Assembly: GCA_029960885.1 (NCBI GenBank)
Contig: JASBVV010000054.1
Span: 1-64,000 of the forward strand
DNA length: 64,000 nt
Origin: Kyrpidia sp.
Lineage (GTDB): Bacteria; Bacillota; Bacilli; Kyrpidiales; Kyrpidiaceae
Reading direction: 5' to 3'
Position numbers and translations under genes: made by a program. The notes beneath the pieces were generated by a model that saw nothing but the letters and a program-made list of their open reading frames with translations, was not told the origin of the DNA and made no database searches. Within the stretch, counting starts at the first letter, position 1, and each line of letters opens with the position of its first letter. Of the stretch, positions 42,654 to 52,142 are shown piece by piece.

Positions 42654-43466
42654 ATGTTTGTGTTGCGGCGCCGTCGACGGCAACTGGCCGCCTTTGCCGT
42701 GATGGGTTTCTCACTGCTGACGGGGTGCGCCCCCGCGGGGTCCCCGCCCACCGGTCTTCCTCCCGGATCGACGCCTTCCGACGCCCTCCAGGCCGAAAAT
42801 GCGCAATTGAAAAGTGAGGTGGACGAGTTGCGGCGACGACTTGCCGCTCTGGAACCCGATTCGCCCACCACTCGCCCCCTCTCGAGTATCGAGCGGCAAG
42901 TGACGCTGTTCGAAGCCACCCATGCCGTGCTCCCGGTGGCCGATGTCCTGCGGTCAGGCACGGATCTTCCATTCGTTCCGGTGGTCACCGACACCCGGTG
43001 GCATCGTCCCGGATACTCGGGGATTTGGCACAGCACGTATATGGACGGGAAATACAGTAACGTCGAGCAACTGGTGGAATGGGCGGCGCACCGGGGTTAC
43101 GTGTACACGGGAGGGCTGTCCGCCGCCCAAGACTTGCTTTACGGCCTGGGCATCGTCACCAATCCGGACAGTGCGGCCGCCCGAGGCGGCAACCTGCCGC
43201 TTCAGGACACCCGCTCGGACCATGTGAGTCTTTTGGTGGTGTACGGAGAGGTGCAAAAAGTCACTCGGTTGGGAAAACAGGTGGTGGTGACGGTCAAGCC
43301 CGGAACATCGGGTTATCAGGAGGCGCGCCTTCGGCCCCGGGACATCACGGGGGCATCGGGGCCCGAAGCGGGCGGAGCCGGGAATGTCATTCTCTTTCAA
43401 TTCATCACCCCGGACGGATCGCCTTTTGACACCTGCGTGGCCGATCTGGCCGGCGTGCAAGAGTAG
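42654..43466 (+). CDS. Hypothetical lipoprotein with coiled-coil segment
   Basis: The 270-residue protein has a lipoprotein signal peptide (AAFAVMGFSLLTGCAPAG, Cys 25), a Pro/Gly-rich spacer and a short heptad helix (ALQAENAQLKSEVDELRRRL). A C-terminal domain I do not recognise follows (PVVTDTRWHRPGYSGIWHST, YVYTGGLSAAQDLLYGLGIV, VVVTVKPGTSGYQEARLRP). ATG 42654 is preceded by GGCGGGAAACGG. It follows zur on the same strand by 55 bases and might be coexpressed; an outward lipoprotein beside a zinc regulator is worth noting, but no metal ligands stand out. Confidence 0.65.
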   Translation: MFVLRRRRRQLAAFAVMGFSLLTGCAPAGSPPTGLPPGSTPSDALQAENAQLKSEVDELRRRLAALEPDSPTTRPLSSIERQVTLFEATHAVLPVADVLRSGTDLPFVPVVTDTRWHRPGYSGIWHSTYMDGKYSNVEQLVEWAAHRGYVYTGGLSAAQDLLYGLGIVTNPDSAAARGGNLPLQDTRSDHVSLLVVYGEVQKVTRLGKQVVVTVKPGTSGYQEARLRPRDITGASGPEAGGAGNVILFQFITPDGSPFDTCVADLAGVQE

Positions 43467-43499
43467 TGGACCGCTTGGGGCCTCTGGACCGGAGCAAAA

Positions 43500-43527
43500 A
43501 ACTCCCTGCCTGCCCCGGCGGGGAGTT
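43500..43527. terminator. Hairpin between lipoprotein and zinc-ribbon genes
   Basis: AACTCCC (about 43500-43506) pairs with GGGAGTT (about 43521-43527), with additional G/C pairs inside. It lies between convergent genes and touches the zinc-ribbon stop codon. Confidence 0.5.
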
Positions 43528-43655
43528 CAACTCTGATCCTTACAGCGTTTTGGCCCGTCGTCCAAACGGCGATGGCATTCCGGGCAGATGTTGTATTCCC
43601 GCTCCATTTCATCACCTTCGTAAAATTGACCACATTCCAGACAAATATACTGCAT
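43527..43655 (-). CDS. Zinc-ribbon microprotein (42 aa)
   Basis: ATG 43655 follows GGGAGGTGCCGCA and the frame ends at 43527. The 42-residue product has CLECG near the N-terminus and CPECH about 18 residues later (MQYICLECGQFYEGDEMERE, then YNICPECHRRLDDGPKRCKD), a classical treble of cysteine pairs for one zinc. Such minimal zinc ribbons are often missed in annotation; the function is unknown. Confidence 0.8.
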   Translation of the reverse strand: MQYICLECGQFYEGDEMEREYNICPECHRRLDDGPKRCKDQS

Positions 43656-43761
43656 TGCGGCACCTCCCACCGGAATCAGTCCTCTTCGCAATTCCCGCAA
43701 AAATCACGGGTTAAAACGATTCCTATGCGTATTATATCGCCGGGAGTGCCTTCCGAGCAAG

Positions 43762-43800
43762 AAAAAACCGGGCGCGGCCCCTGACGGAACCGGTGCCCGG
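43762..43800 (-). terminator. Intrinsic terminator of sodA
   Basis: On the minus strand CCGGGC (43800-43795) pairs with GCCCGG (43773-43768), followed by six T (43767-43762). Confidence 0.8.
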
Positions 43801-43826
43801 CCGGACGGAGATGTTCAGAAAGCCCC

Positions 43827-44441
43827 TCAGGCCCGAGCGGCGGCGAGACGCTTCGCCACGCCATCCCAGTTGACGACGTTCCACCATGCCGCAATGTAAT
43901 CGGGCCGTTTGTTCTGGTACTTGAGGTAATAGGCGTGCTCCCAAACATCCAGGCCGAGGATCGGCGTATCGCCGTCCATGTACGGACTGTCTTGGTTCGG
44001 GGTGCTCGTTATGGCCAATTTGCCGTCCTGTTTCACCACCAGCCAGGCCCAACCGCTTCCGAACCGGCCGGCCGCCGCTTTGGAAAACTGATCCTTAAAG
44101 GAATCGAAACTGCCGAACGTGCCGTTGATCTCATCGGCCAGGGCCCCGGTGGGCTGTCCGCCGCCGTTCGGGGTCATGATCTCCCAAAAGAGGGTGTGAT
44201 TGGCATGGCCGCCCCCGTTGTTCCGAACCGCGGTTCGAATGTTTTCGGGGACGCTGTTGATCCCGCGCAAAAGATCCTCGATGCTCTTGGCCTGGAGGTC
44301 CGCATGCCCCTCCAGGGCCGCGTTCAAATTGTTCACGTACGTCCCGTGGTGGCGGTCATGGTGAATCTGCATGGTGAGCTCGTCGATGTACGGCTCGAGG
44401 GCATTGTACGCATATGGCAGCGGCGGCAGTTGATGTGCCAT
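43827..44441 (-). CDS. sodA: Superoxide dismutase (Mn/Fe family)
   Basis: The 204-residue protein shows the metal ligands in [18 protein letters not shown] (His 27), GHANHTLFW (His about 82) and [20 protein letters not shown] (Asp and His near residue 167). GSGWAWLVV and the N-terminal [16 protein letters not shown] fix the family. It dismutates superoxide; residues around the active site suggest Mn, but a metal call from sequence is uncertain. ATG 44441 follows AGGAGGG. Confidence 0.95.
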   Translation of the reverse strand: MAHQLPPLPYAYNALEPYIDELTMQIHHDRHHGTYVNNLNAALEGHADLQAKSIEDLLRGINSVPENIRTAVRNNGGGHANHTLFWEIMTPNGGGQPTGALADEINGTFGSFDSFKDQFSKAAAGRFGSGWAWLVVKQDGKLAITSTPNQDSPYMDGDTPILGLDVWEHAYYLKYQNKRPDYIAAWWNVVNWDGVAKRLAAARA

Positions 44442-44575
44442 TGTAATCCCTCCTATGTAATCAGAATGAGTGGTACATCTTTATCCTACACGATCCGCGG
44501 GAAGAATGCCAAACCCCGCCATCGGTGCCGACAGGCTCCCAGGGCGACTCGGCTCTCCGGGACTCGCGGTCCGGT

Positions 44576-44603
44576 TTGCGGACGCCCCGATCAATGATAC
44601 AAT
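44576..44603 (+). promoter_or_regulatory. Extended -10 promoter upstream of the spermidine-synthase-like gene
   Basis: TTGCGG (44576-44581), 16 bases, TACAAT (44598-44603) preceded by TGA, an extended -10. It lies 37 bases before ATG 44640. Confidence 0.6.
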
Positions 44604-44639
44604 CACTGTTATATAAGACCCGTTCAAATGGAGGATTTT

Positions 44640-46193
44640 ATGAAACTCCGTTTTTGGTGGTACGCCTTCGTGTTCGTCACCGGGGGAGCCGTGATGGCCC
44701 TGGAAATGGCCGCCGGCCGTTTCGCGGCGCCGTTTTTCGGCACGTCCCAAATCGTCTGGGCCAATATCATCGGACTGATTATGATCGCACTCTCTCTCGG
44801 ATACTGGCTGGGCGGCCGTCTCGCCGACCGGCACCCGTCTTGGACGCTTTTATTATTCGCGGTGGCGGCGGCCGGCCTTTTGGCCTGCGCCATCCCTTGG
44901 ACGGGGCCGTGGGTGTTCCGGCAACTGAACGCCGGAATTACGGGCACGCCGGTTCACATCATCGTCTTTTCGTTTTTGGGGATTCTGATTATGTTCGCGC
45001 CCCCCGTATTTCTTCTCGCCATGGTGAGTCCCTTTGTCCTGCGACTCACCGGCGGATCTGCGAACGACCTGGGGAAAACGGCCGGAGCTCTGTACGCATG
45101 GTCCACCGTCGGGAGCATCGCCGGAACGTTTCTCACCGCCTTTGTCATGATCCCCCATGCGGGTACCCGCATGACCATCGCCCTGACCGCCGGCGCGCTG
45201 CTGGTTTCCGCCGCCGTCGGGCTCACCGCGCTACGGCCTCGACGCTGGTGGTGGGTCTGGCTGCTACTGCTTGTTCCGATTTCCACAACCGCAATCGGGC
45301 CCCGGGCCGTCAAACCGGTGCCGGGGTTGATGGTTGAACGGGAAACCGTTTATCAATACGTACAGGTCGTCGCATGGCCCGATGGGTCCACGGCACTGGT
45401 CTACAACGAAGGCGGAGGCGTTCAATCCCTGCGCCGGCCAGGGGATGCGCTGTTGCCCCGGGATTATTACAGCTACATGACGCTTCTCCCTTACTTCGTG
45501 CGGGAACCGTCCCCCGACCCCCTGCGGGTCTTGGTCATCGGGGCGGCCGGCGGTACGATTCTTCACCTCATCGACCGTTATGACCGACATGCGTTCCCGG
45601 GGCTGCAGTTGGAAGGGGTGGAAATCGACCCCGCGGTGGCCGAACTCGCGCCGCGATATTTCGGCCTTGACACGTCCCGAATCCCCATCCATGTGGCAGA
45701 TGGGCGTTCGTTTGTCGCCGCATCCGGGCAGCGGTGGGACACCATCGTCGTGGATGCGTACAGCCAGCAGATCTATATTCCGTTTCACCTGACCACCCGG
45801 GAGTTTTTTTCCGCCCTTGCGGACCACCTGAATCCCGAAGGGGTCGTCGCCTTCAATGCCAACGCCACCCGTCCCGATTCCATCCTGCTGGCGTCCCTCC
45901 TCCGGACGGTTCGGGACGTGTTCCCGAACCTCATGGTCATCCGGGTGCCGAACAGTTACAATTACTTGGTGATTGCAGGGCGCGGCTCTTGGCCGGCGAA
46001 CATCTTGGCGAGGTTGGCCGCCCAGGAGTCACCGGCGGCGGCCATCGCGCAATCGGCCGCCCGGCACCGCGTGGAACCGACCCCCGCCCAAACAGTTCGG
46101 GGGATGGTTCTCACCGACGACAGAGCCCCGGTTGAATACTTGACAGATTCCATGATTTGGGACATCGCACGACGGGGATGGATGGTTCCGTGA
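44640..46193 (+). CDS. Membrane-fused spermidine-synthase-like protein
   Basis: The 517-residue protein joins an N-terminal domain of about seven membrane segments (TGGAVMALEMAAGRFAAPFF, VGSIAGTFLTAFVMIPHAGT) to a C-terminal aminopropyltransferase-like Rossmann domain (LVIGAAGGTILHLIDRYDRH, GVEIDPAVAELAPRYFGLDT, IVVDAYSQQIYIPFHLTTRE). Polyamine synthases bind decarboxylated SAM; the usual catalytic aspartate region here reads VVDAYSQQ, so the true substrate is uncertain. ATG 44640 follows GGAGG at 5 bases. Such fusions often neighbour DUF350 genes; here the PspA island is 8 kb away. Confidence 0.78.
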   Translation: MKLRFWWYAFVFVTGGAVMALEMAAGRFAAPFFGTSQIVWANIIGLIMIALSLGYWLGGRLADRHPSWTLLLFAVAAAGLLACAIPWTGPWVFRQLNAGITGTPVHIIVFSFLGILIMFAPPVFLLAMVSPFVLRLTGGSANDLGKTAGALYAWSTVGSIAGTFLTAFVMIPHAGTRMTIALTAGALLVSAAVGLTALRPRRWWWVWLLLLVPISTTAIGPRAVKPVPGLMVERETVYQYVQVVAWPDGSTALVYNEGGGVQSLRRPGDALLPRDYYSYMTLLPYFVREPSPDPLRVLVIGAAGGTILHLIDRYDRHAFPGLQLEGVEIDPAVAELAPRYFGLDTSRIPIHVADGRSFVAASGQRWDTIVVDAYSQQIYIPFHLTTREFFSALADHLNPEGVVAFNANATRPDSILLASLLRTVRDVFPNLMVIRVPNSYNYLVIAGRGSWPANILARLAAQESPAAAIAQSAARHRVEPTPAQTVRGMVLTDDRAPVEYLTDSMIWDIARRGWMVP

Positions 46194-46249
46194 CACCCCC
46201 CGTCCCGCTGTTGGCCGACTGCTCTTTTTTGCGTAAGGAGATGACCAAG

Positions 46250-47782
46250 ATGAAACAGACCAATCGCAAATGGGTCACCGTATGTCTGATGGCGGCGATG
46301 TTTCTCTCCGCGATGGAGGCCACCATAGTGGCCACCGCCATGCCCACCATCGCGGGAAAATTGGGGGGCTTTTCCCAATTCACGTGGGTATTCTCGATTT
46401 TTCTGTTGACACAAGCGGCCTCCATCCCGATCTACGGTAAGTTGGCCGATCTGTACGGGCGAAAACCGGTATTTGCCGCAGGCACGGGCTTGTTTATCAT
46501 CGGTTCGGCCCTTTGCGGCTTTGCCCGGTCGATGCCGATGCTCATCGCCTTTCGGGCGGTGCAAGGATTGGGCGCCGGCGCCGTCCAACCGATCGCCACC
46601 ACCATCATCGGCGATCTCTATCCCGGACCCGAGCGGGCGAAGGTGCAAGGATTGTTGAGCAGCATGTGGGCCATCGCCGCCATCGTGGGACCGGCCCTTG
46701 GCGGACTGTTGGTGCAAACCATCGGCTGGCCGTGGATTTTCGAGTTGAACGTGCCTTTGGGCATCCTCACCATTGCCGGCATCGTCCTCTTTCTCCACGA
46801 GCGGGTGCAGCGAAAACAGCACCGGATCGATTACGGAGGGGCCGCCACGCTGTTCATCGCGGTGACCGCGCTCTTGACGGCTTTGCTTCAGGGGGGAGTG
46901 GCGTGGCCCTGGAATTCTCCGAAGATCCTCGGTTTGTTCGCCGTCTTTCTGGTGTTTCTGGCACTCTTCCTGTGGATTCAGACAAAAGCGGAAGAGCCGA
47001 TGCTGCCCCTGACATTGCTCCGCCGGCCGGTGATCGCCGCGGCCAACCTCTGCGCATTGATCACCGGCGGGATCATGTTGGGAGCGTCCTCGTTTTTGCC
47101 GACCTTTGCCCAGGGGGTGCTGGGCACCTCCGCCATCCTCGCCGGAGGGACCATCGTGACCGTGTCAATCGGGTGGCCGATCGCGTCCACCCTGTCCGGG
47201 CGGCTGATCTGGCGATGGGGCTACCGGGCCCTGGAAGTCGCCGGACTCCTGTTTTGTACCCTGAGCGGCGCTCTGTATTTAACCATCACTCCGGACACCC
47301 CGCCCTGGTATCTGGCCGGTTGCAGTCTCATTCTCGGCGTCGGCCTGGGTCTTGCTTCCACGACCCAGATTGTCGCGATCCAGACCAGCGTCCCCTGGCA
47401 ACAGCGGGGGATCGCCACGGGTTCCAATATGTTCGCCCGGATTCTCGGAAGCACCCTGGGAGTGGCGGCGATGGGGACCGTGGTGAACTCGGCGCTGAGC
47501 CGACTGTTGTCCGCAACTCCCCTGGCGCACAAATACCAAACGAGCGATCCGGTTGCGATGACCAATCTCCTGCTTGATCCGGCCCGCCGGGCTCTGCTGC
47601 CGCCCGGTGACCTCACGGTACTGACCGGAGCCCTGGCGCGCAGCATCCATCTTACGTTCTGGGTTCTTCTGGCAGCCGGACTGGTCGGTACGGCGGTTTC
47701 TGTGGGCATGCCCGGCGGCGTCCCGAAACCGGCCGAGGAACCGGAGCGGTCATCGCAGCCGGAATCCCGGGGAAATCCTTGA
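46250..47782 (+). CDS. MFS drug exporter, DHA2 (EmrB/QacA) type
   Basis: The 510-residue protein has 14 predicted membrane segments, motif A as GKLADLYGRKPVF and motif C-like GPALGGLLVQTIGWPWIF, the DHA2 pattern. The N-terminal LSAMEATIVATAMPTIAGKL carries the motif D1. ATG 46250 is chosen because AAGGAG lies 9 bases upstream; another ATG overlaps that site. It follows the preceding gene by 56 bases and may be cotranscribed with it. The substrate is unknown; it has no local regulator. Confidence 0.88.
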   Translation: MKQTNRKWVTVCLMAAMFLSAMEATIVATAMPTIAGKLGGFSQFTWVFSIFLLTQAASIPIYGKLADLYGRKPVFAAGTGLFIIGSALCGFARSMPMLIAFRAVQGLGAGAVQPIATTIIGDLYPGPERAKVQGLLSSMWAIAAIVGPALGGLLVQTIGWPWIFELNVPLGILTIAGIVLFLHERVQRKQHRIDYGGAATLFIAVTALLTALLQGGVAWPWNSPKILGLFAVFLVFLALFLWIQTKAEEPMLPLTLLRRPVIAAANLCALITGGIMLGASSFLPTFAQGVLGTSAILAGGTIVTVSIGWPIASTLSGRLIWRWGYRALEVAGLLFCTLSGALYLTITPDTPPWYLAGCSLILGVGLGLASTTQIVAIQTSVPWQQRGIATGSNMFARILGSTLGVAAMGTVVNSALSRLLSATPLAHKYQTSDPVAMTNLLLDPARRALLPPGDLTVLTGALARSIHLTFWVLLAAGLVGTAVSVGMPGGVPKPAEEPERSSQPESRGNP

Positions 47783-47900
47783 GATGCAAACCCTGGTTCC
47801 TCATCTTACCATATATACACATCCCGCCGATAACTTTATGATAAAATGGAACCGCTAGACCTGCGGGAAATTCGTTGCAGCAAAGTGGGGTCGATGGCCC

Positions 47901-48479
47901 GTGCATGTATGGAACCGGTTGTTCGGGTCCCACGACGACGAACGGCAGGTTTTCGAAGAGATGTGGGACAAGATGTACCGCCATGCCTACATGATTGTTC
48001 GGGACAGCCATCTCGCCCAGGATGTCGTGCAGGAAGCATGGATCAAGATCTGGCGTCAGATCAAGACTCTTCGGGAACCGGACCGTTTGGGGGCGTGGGC
48101 GACAAAGATCGTTCACCACACGGCGATCGACCTGGTACGGCGCCGTCAACGATGGAACGAAATTTCTTCGGCGGACGTCTATGAAATAGAGGGGACACAG
48201 GAAGGTCCCGGGTCGGAAGGACCGGAGGAGGTCTTCCTTCGCAAAACAAGCACGGATGAACTGGTGCACGCCCTGCAACAGCTGTCGGACGACCATCGGG
48301 TCATACTCGTTCTGCGGTTTTATTACGACTACAAGTATGACGAAATGGCGGAACTGCTGGAGATTCCCGTCGGTGTTGTGAAATCGCGCCTGCACCGGGC
48401 CAAAACGGCTCTAAAGCAGATCTTGGAACAAGACCGGTCTCCTTTGTCGGTGCGGGAGGTGAGCGTCACAGATGAATGA
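47901..48479 (+). CDS. ECF-type RNA polymerase sigma factor
   Basis: The 192-residue protein has region 2 (MWDKMYRHAYMIVRDSHLAQ, DVVQEAWIKIWRQI) and region 4 (LSDDHRVILVLRFYYDYKYD, EMAELLEIPVGVVKSRLHRA). It belongs to the ECF/SigW-SigV style group. It starts at GTG 47901 with a weak GTGGGG site. The next gene overlaps it by 8 bases and encodes its probable membrane anti-sigma factor. Autoregulation is usual but I could not confirm an ECF promoter upstream. Confidence 0.9.
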   Translation: MHVWNRLFGSHDDERQVFEEMWDKMYRHAYMIVRDSHLAQDVVQEAWIKIWRQIKTLREPDRLGAWATKIVHHTAIDLVRRRQRWNEISSADVYEIEGTQEGPGSEGPEEVFLRKTSTDELVHALQQLSDDHRVILVLRFYYDYKYDEMAELLEIPVGVVKSRLHRAKTALKQILEQDRSPLSVREVSVTDE

Positions 48480-49518
48480 ATTCGAACAACAGATTCGCCG
48501 CGCCTTTGACCACATGTTCGAACACATCCCCGTCCCGCCTCCTGACCAGGCCGTCGAGCGCCTGGAACGGAACCGGCGCAAGAGGCGGGTTCAGCGATAT
48601 TGGATGGGCGGCGTAACCGCCGCCGCTGCGGCCGGTCTGCTGGCTCTGGCGTCGTGGCCGCAATGGCAGGGAGGCATGCACGACCAGGGTGTGGCCTATC
48701 ATCCCCATTCGACGGCAACACCGGCGCCTTCGTCGGAAGGATCGAGTTCCCATCCGGATCAGGGGAACCTCGGGCGGCAAAGCGGAGCCGGATCCCAGAC
48801 AGAGCACGGCGAAACGGCTGGAACCGTCTCTTCCGGACAATCGGGTTCTGAAACATCCGGGGGAAAGCCGGGCATTGGCTCCGGTTCCGTGAATCCGGGA
48901 GTAGTTGCACCCGGCGACGGAAAAGTCTCCCCACCCGCAGTCCCGAACTCGGGAGGCAATGCGGCGATTGGACCGAACAACGCATCCCAGCCCGGAGGGA
49001 AAACACCGGGGACGACGGACAGCGGTCCATCGAAGACCACCGGCGGGTCGTCGGATAAAGCCGCGGCATCGGCGACACCGGCCCCGTCGGGTTCCATCGT
49101 CCTCCCCTCCGCCTGGGCGATGCGGTGGACGCCTTATCAGCCCTCGTTTATTCCGGCGGGATACGAACCGGTGGTGGACTTCGCTTCAGCGACGGACCCA
49201 TCCTCTTCAGGTGCAAAAACGACGGGAGTGCGGTGGACGTACCAGGGTCCGAGCGGAGAACTGCTCATCATTGTTCAGCAGCCCATCGGCCCGGGGACGG
49301 ACGCACCGTGGACATCGCCCGCATCGCCGTACCCGCGGGAGCAAACGACCGTGCACGGGCAGGCGGCGGTCTTTCAGATGGGAAACAACAATCTGCTCCA
49401 TTTGATCTGGGTCGAAAGCAACACGCGGTTCGACATCGCGACCAATGCCGACAAACAGATTTTGCTCCAGGTGGCGAACGGCTTGGCCCCGTCTCCCTCT
49501 GCGCCGCAACAGCCGTAG
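48472..49518 (+). CDS. Probable membrane anti-sigma factor with external C-terminal domain
   Basis: The 348-residue protein has a short cytosolic N-terminus (about 45 residues), one membrane segment (MGGVTAAAAAGLLALASW), a long Ser/Gly/Thr/Pro-rich linker of about 140 residues and a C-terminal globular domain (TPYQPSFIPAGYEPVVDFAS, RWTYQGPSGELLIIVQQPIG, LLHLIWVESNTRFDIATNAD) resembling DUF4367. The usual HxxxCxxC anti-sigma zinc motif is missing. The 8-base overlap with the sigma gene supports an anti-sigma role; the external domain would be the sensor. Confidence 0.72.
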   Translation: MNEFEQQIRRAFDHMFEHIPVPPPDQAVERLERNRRKRRVQRYWMGGVTAAAAAGLLALASWPQWQGGMHDQGVAYHPHSTATPAPSSEGSSSHPDQGNLGRQSGAGSQTEHGETAGTVSSGQSGSETSGGKPGIGSGSVNPGVVAPGDGKVSPPAVPNSGGNAAIGPNNASQPGGKTPGTTDSGPSKTTGGSSDKAAASATPAPSGSIVLPSAWAMRWTPYQPSFIPAGYEPVVDFASATDPSSSGAKTTGVRWTYQGPSGELLIIVQQPIGPGTDAPWTSPASPYPREQTTVHGQAAVFQMGNNNLLHLIWVESNTRFDIATNADKQILLQVANGLAPSPSAPQQP

Positions 49519-49541
49519 TTCGACGTTGGTGTACCAAACGG

Positions 49542-49573
49542 AAAGCTGCACAGGTGGGTGTGCGGCTTTTTTT
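49542..49573 (+). terminator. Intrinsic terminator after the sigma/anti-sigma operon
   Basis: AAAGCTGCACA (49542-49552) pairs with TGTGCGGCTTT (49559-49569), followed by seven T. Confidence 0.85.
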
Positions 49574-49607
49574 GTGTTTTTTATGTTATATTATTTCACA
49601 TAAATAC

Positions 49608-49636
49608 TTGTCGACAAGGCCTTTCGTCGATAAAAT
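49608..49636 (+). promoter_or_regulatory. Promoter of the chemoreceptor-like gene
   Basis: TTGTCG (49608-49613), 17 bases, TAAAAT (49631-49636). The -35 lies in a TTGTCGACAA palindrome. The surrounding stretch is unusually AT-rich for this window. Confidence 0.55.
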
Positions 49637-49673
49637 GAAATAAAAAATGACACGAGAGTGAGGGGGAAGCCTC

Positions 49674-51074
49674 ATGTGGAAGCGACTCCGGCATCGCCCT
49701 TCGGAAGGGACGGACTTGCGGCCGGGGGATGTGGACCACCTGCGGACGTTTGTCTACGGATCCCGGGTGGCGGCGGATCGCCTGGCCGCGGTGGTCCGAC
49801 AGGTGGAAGCATGCGCCGAAGACTTGCACCGCATTGCCGGGGATGCGTCCAATATTCAGGCCGCAATCCGTTCCCAGGGACAAACCGCCTTGGCCGATCT
49901 TCAGGAAACGGCGGCCGCCACCGGAGAGGTGTCCGCCGCCGCCGACTCCATCGCCGTTTCCGTGGACAATATCCGGCGCCAAAGTGAGGTCGCTCACCGG
50001 TTGTTGCGGGAAGTGGTGGATTCCCTGGCGGTGACCGAACACGCCATGGAAGACGTAAAAACCAAGGTGGGCGACATCCGGACCCATATTGTGCGTTTTG
50101 TCAAACAGGCCGGCCAGATTCAGGAGATCCACCAGATCATTCAGAAAACGGTCTCCCAAACGACCCTCCTGGCTCTCAACGCCGGCATTGAAGCCGCCCG
50201 GGCCGGAGAGGAAGGCAAAGGGTTTGCGGTGGTCGCCAGAGAGATCCGCAAGCTGGCCGAGCAGGGTCGGGCGGCGGTGGGTCGCTCCGCGGACATCCTC
50301 GAGGATCTCGGTCGCGGCATGCATTCGATGCTCCAGGCGGCCGAAGCCGGGGAGGCGGCGGTCAATGCCGGTGTCGGACAGGTCAAAGGAGTCATCGAGC
50401 GAATCGCGGCCATGACCGACCCGTTCGCCCAAGTGAACCAATGGGCGGCTTCCACCGCCGAAGCCGGCCGCCGCCAGTCCGCTCTCACGTCGGAAACCGA
50501 TCGTCGAACGTCCCAGGCCGCCTCCGCCATCGAGACGGTCATCCAGGATGTCGGATCGATTCTTCTCTACATGGAACAACAGCGGCGCCACATAGAAACC
50601 CTTCGCACCCTCGCGAACCATCTCCGGGAAACGTCCGACGACTTGGCCCATTCCTTCAACCTGGTCTCCCAGTGGGTGAAGGAAGACCACATCGTCATCG
50701 ACACCGACCGGTTGAACGCATGTCGCGCACTTCTGATTGAACTGTCTCACGATCCGGAGATCACCCGGATGGATCCGGGGGGCCACGAACGCCGCCTGAA
50801 GGCCTTTCTTCAGAAGCATCCGGACTTCGAGGCCATCTGGTCCAACCGAACCGACGGCTCGTTTATCGTCTCCGAACCCCCGGCCGGACTGGTGAACGCC
50901 AAGGAGCGGGAGTGGTGGACACGAGCCATTCAAGGCGAGGTATATGTCTCGGACCCGTACATTTCGGTGATCACGCACAGATCCTGTATCACTCTTGCGG
51001 TGCCCATTCACAACGCCGCCGGAGACGTGGCGGGCTGCTTGGGAGCCGACCTCAAACTGCGTCGGACGGACTGA
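49674..51074 (+). CDS. Soluble methyl-accepting chemotaxis-like protein with C-terminal Cache-like module
   Basis: The 466-residue protein has no membrane segment. Residues about 40-340 are coiled-coil MCP signalling domain with the conserved tip [40 protein letters not shown] and [10 protein letters not shown]. After a short linker, residues about 370-460 ([60 protein letters not shown]) look like half of a dCache domain, which normally is extracellular and N-terminal. Cytosolic and C-terminal placement is unusual. It may sense a soluble ligand inside the cell. It overlaps the convergent glucokinase gene by 23 bases. Confidence 0.8.
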   Translation: MWKRLRHRPSEGTDLRPGDVDHLRTFVYGSRVAADRLAAVVRQVEACAEDLHRIAGDASNIQAAIRSQGQTALADLQETAAATGEVSAAADSIAVSVDNIRRQSEVAHRLLREVVDSLAVTEHAMEDVKTKVGDIRTHIVRFVKQAGQIQEIHQIIQKTVSQTTLLALNAGIEAARAGEEGKGFAVVAREIRKLAEQGRAAVGRSADILEDLGRGMHSMLQAAEAGEAAVNAGVGQVKGVIERIAAMTDPFAQVNQWAASTAEAGRRQSALTSETDRRTSQAASAIETVIQDVGSILLYMEQQRRHIETLRTLANHLRETSDDLAHSFNLVSQWVKEDHIVIDTDRLNACRALLIELSHDPEITRMDPGGHERRLKAFLQKHPDFEAIWSNRTDGSFIVSEPPAGLVNAKEREWWTRAIQGEVYVSDPYISVITHRSCITLAVPIHNAAGDVAGCLGADLKLRRTD

Positions 51075-52020
51075 CGGCGAAGCCACCGTTCGCCCGTTGC
51101 CAGGCCAGCCCTGCCGCCCCCAGCATCCCGGCTTCCTCCCCGAGAAACGCGGGCGTCAATCGACAGTTCTCCGCCACCAGGGGCAGGGCCCAGCGTCGAA
51201 ACTCTTCTTCCAGAGGGCGGAACCACAAATCCCCCGCCCTGGACACGCCTCCGCCCAAAATGATGATGTCCGGATTCAACAGGTTGGCGGCCGACGCCAA
51301 TCCGCGCCCCAGCCAAAACGTCGCCTCCCGGATGACATCGGCGGCGCGTTCGTCCCCGCGCCGCACCAGTTCAAAAAGATCTTGCGTCGAGAGAACCCCT
51401 TCCCCGCCGGGGCCGCGAAGCCCCCGGCGCCGCCCCTCCCGGACCAGGGCCGTCGCCGAAGCGAGCGTCTCCAGGCACCCGCGACGGCCACAGGTGCACG
51501 GTTCACCATCGGGTTTCATGGGCACATGGCCGATTTCGCCGGCCGTGGCCGCGGCTCCGCGGTAAATCCTCCCGTCCAACACGATCCCGCCGCCGATCCC
51601 GGTGCCCACGGTCACGCACAATGCCGTTTTCGCCCCTCTTCCCGCTCCGATCCACGCTTCCCCCAGGGCGGCCACGTTGCCGTCGTTGTCGATGACCACC
51701 GGTTTCCCCAGTTCCCGCTCCATCATGGCCAGAATGGGCACATCGCGCCACCGCAGATTCGCCGCTTCTATGATTCGGCCGGTTCCCATATCGAGAAACG
51801 CCGGCCACCCGGCGCCGACGCCGACCACATCCTCCCAACTCACCCCCGCTTCTTGCGCCATCGTCCGCATGTCCGCGGCCAGCCGGCCGACCACCCGGTT
51901 CGGGCCCCGATTCGGCTCGGTGGCCCACTGCCGCCGGGCCAGCACCGTCCCGTCCTGAAACACCAATCCCGCCTTAATCCGGGTACCGCCGACATCAATC
52001 CCCGCCACCACCGGCCTCAC
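51052..52020 (-). CDS. glcK: ROK-family glucokinase
   Basis: The 322-residue protein begins with the phosphate-binding motif [20 protein letters not shown], has [40 protein letters not shown] and the ROK zinc motif [19 protein letters not shown]. It phosphorylates glucose with ATP. GTG 52020 is preferred because GGGGGGAGAG lies upstream; the frame continues to 52065. It overlaps the convergent MCP gene. The MsmX-type ATPase at 22.6 kb is a possible functional partner in sugar use. Confidence 0.9.
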   Translation of the reverse strand: MRPVVAGIDVGGTRIKAGLVFQDGTVLARRQWATEPNRGPNRVVGRLAADMRTMAQEAGVSWEDVVGVGAGWPAFLDMGTGRIIEAANLRWRDVPILAMMERELGKPVVIDNDGNVAALGEAWIGAGRGAKTALCVTVGTGIGGGIVLDGRIYRGAAATAGEIGHVPMKPDGEPCTCGRRGCLETLASATALVREGRRRGLRGPGGEGVLSTQDLFELVRRGDERAADVIREATFWLGRGLASAANLLNPDIIILGGGVSRAGDLWFRPLEEEFRRWALPLVAENCRLTPAFLGEEAGMLGAAGLAWQRANGGFAVSPSDAV

Positions 52021-52142
52021 CGCCCTCTCTCCCCCCTGCCTCCCGTTTTCATCCGCCGCGACCACAGAATCACAGAATCGGCCGCATCACGCAACGCCAT
52101 CCATCGTCAGCCGCCGTCTTCGAAGACACAAAACCAGCGGCC

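Noticed and set aside
47848-47876. ECF-type promoter (GGAACC ... CGTT) before the sigma factor gene
   Set aside because: The spacing from AAC to CGT is about 20 bases, clearly longer than the usual 15-17, so I did not list it.
49601-49636. Sigma-D (motility) promoter before the MCP-like gene
   Set aside because: TAAA and a CGATAA-like element are present, but the spacing is far too long; a sigma-A promoter fits better.
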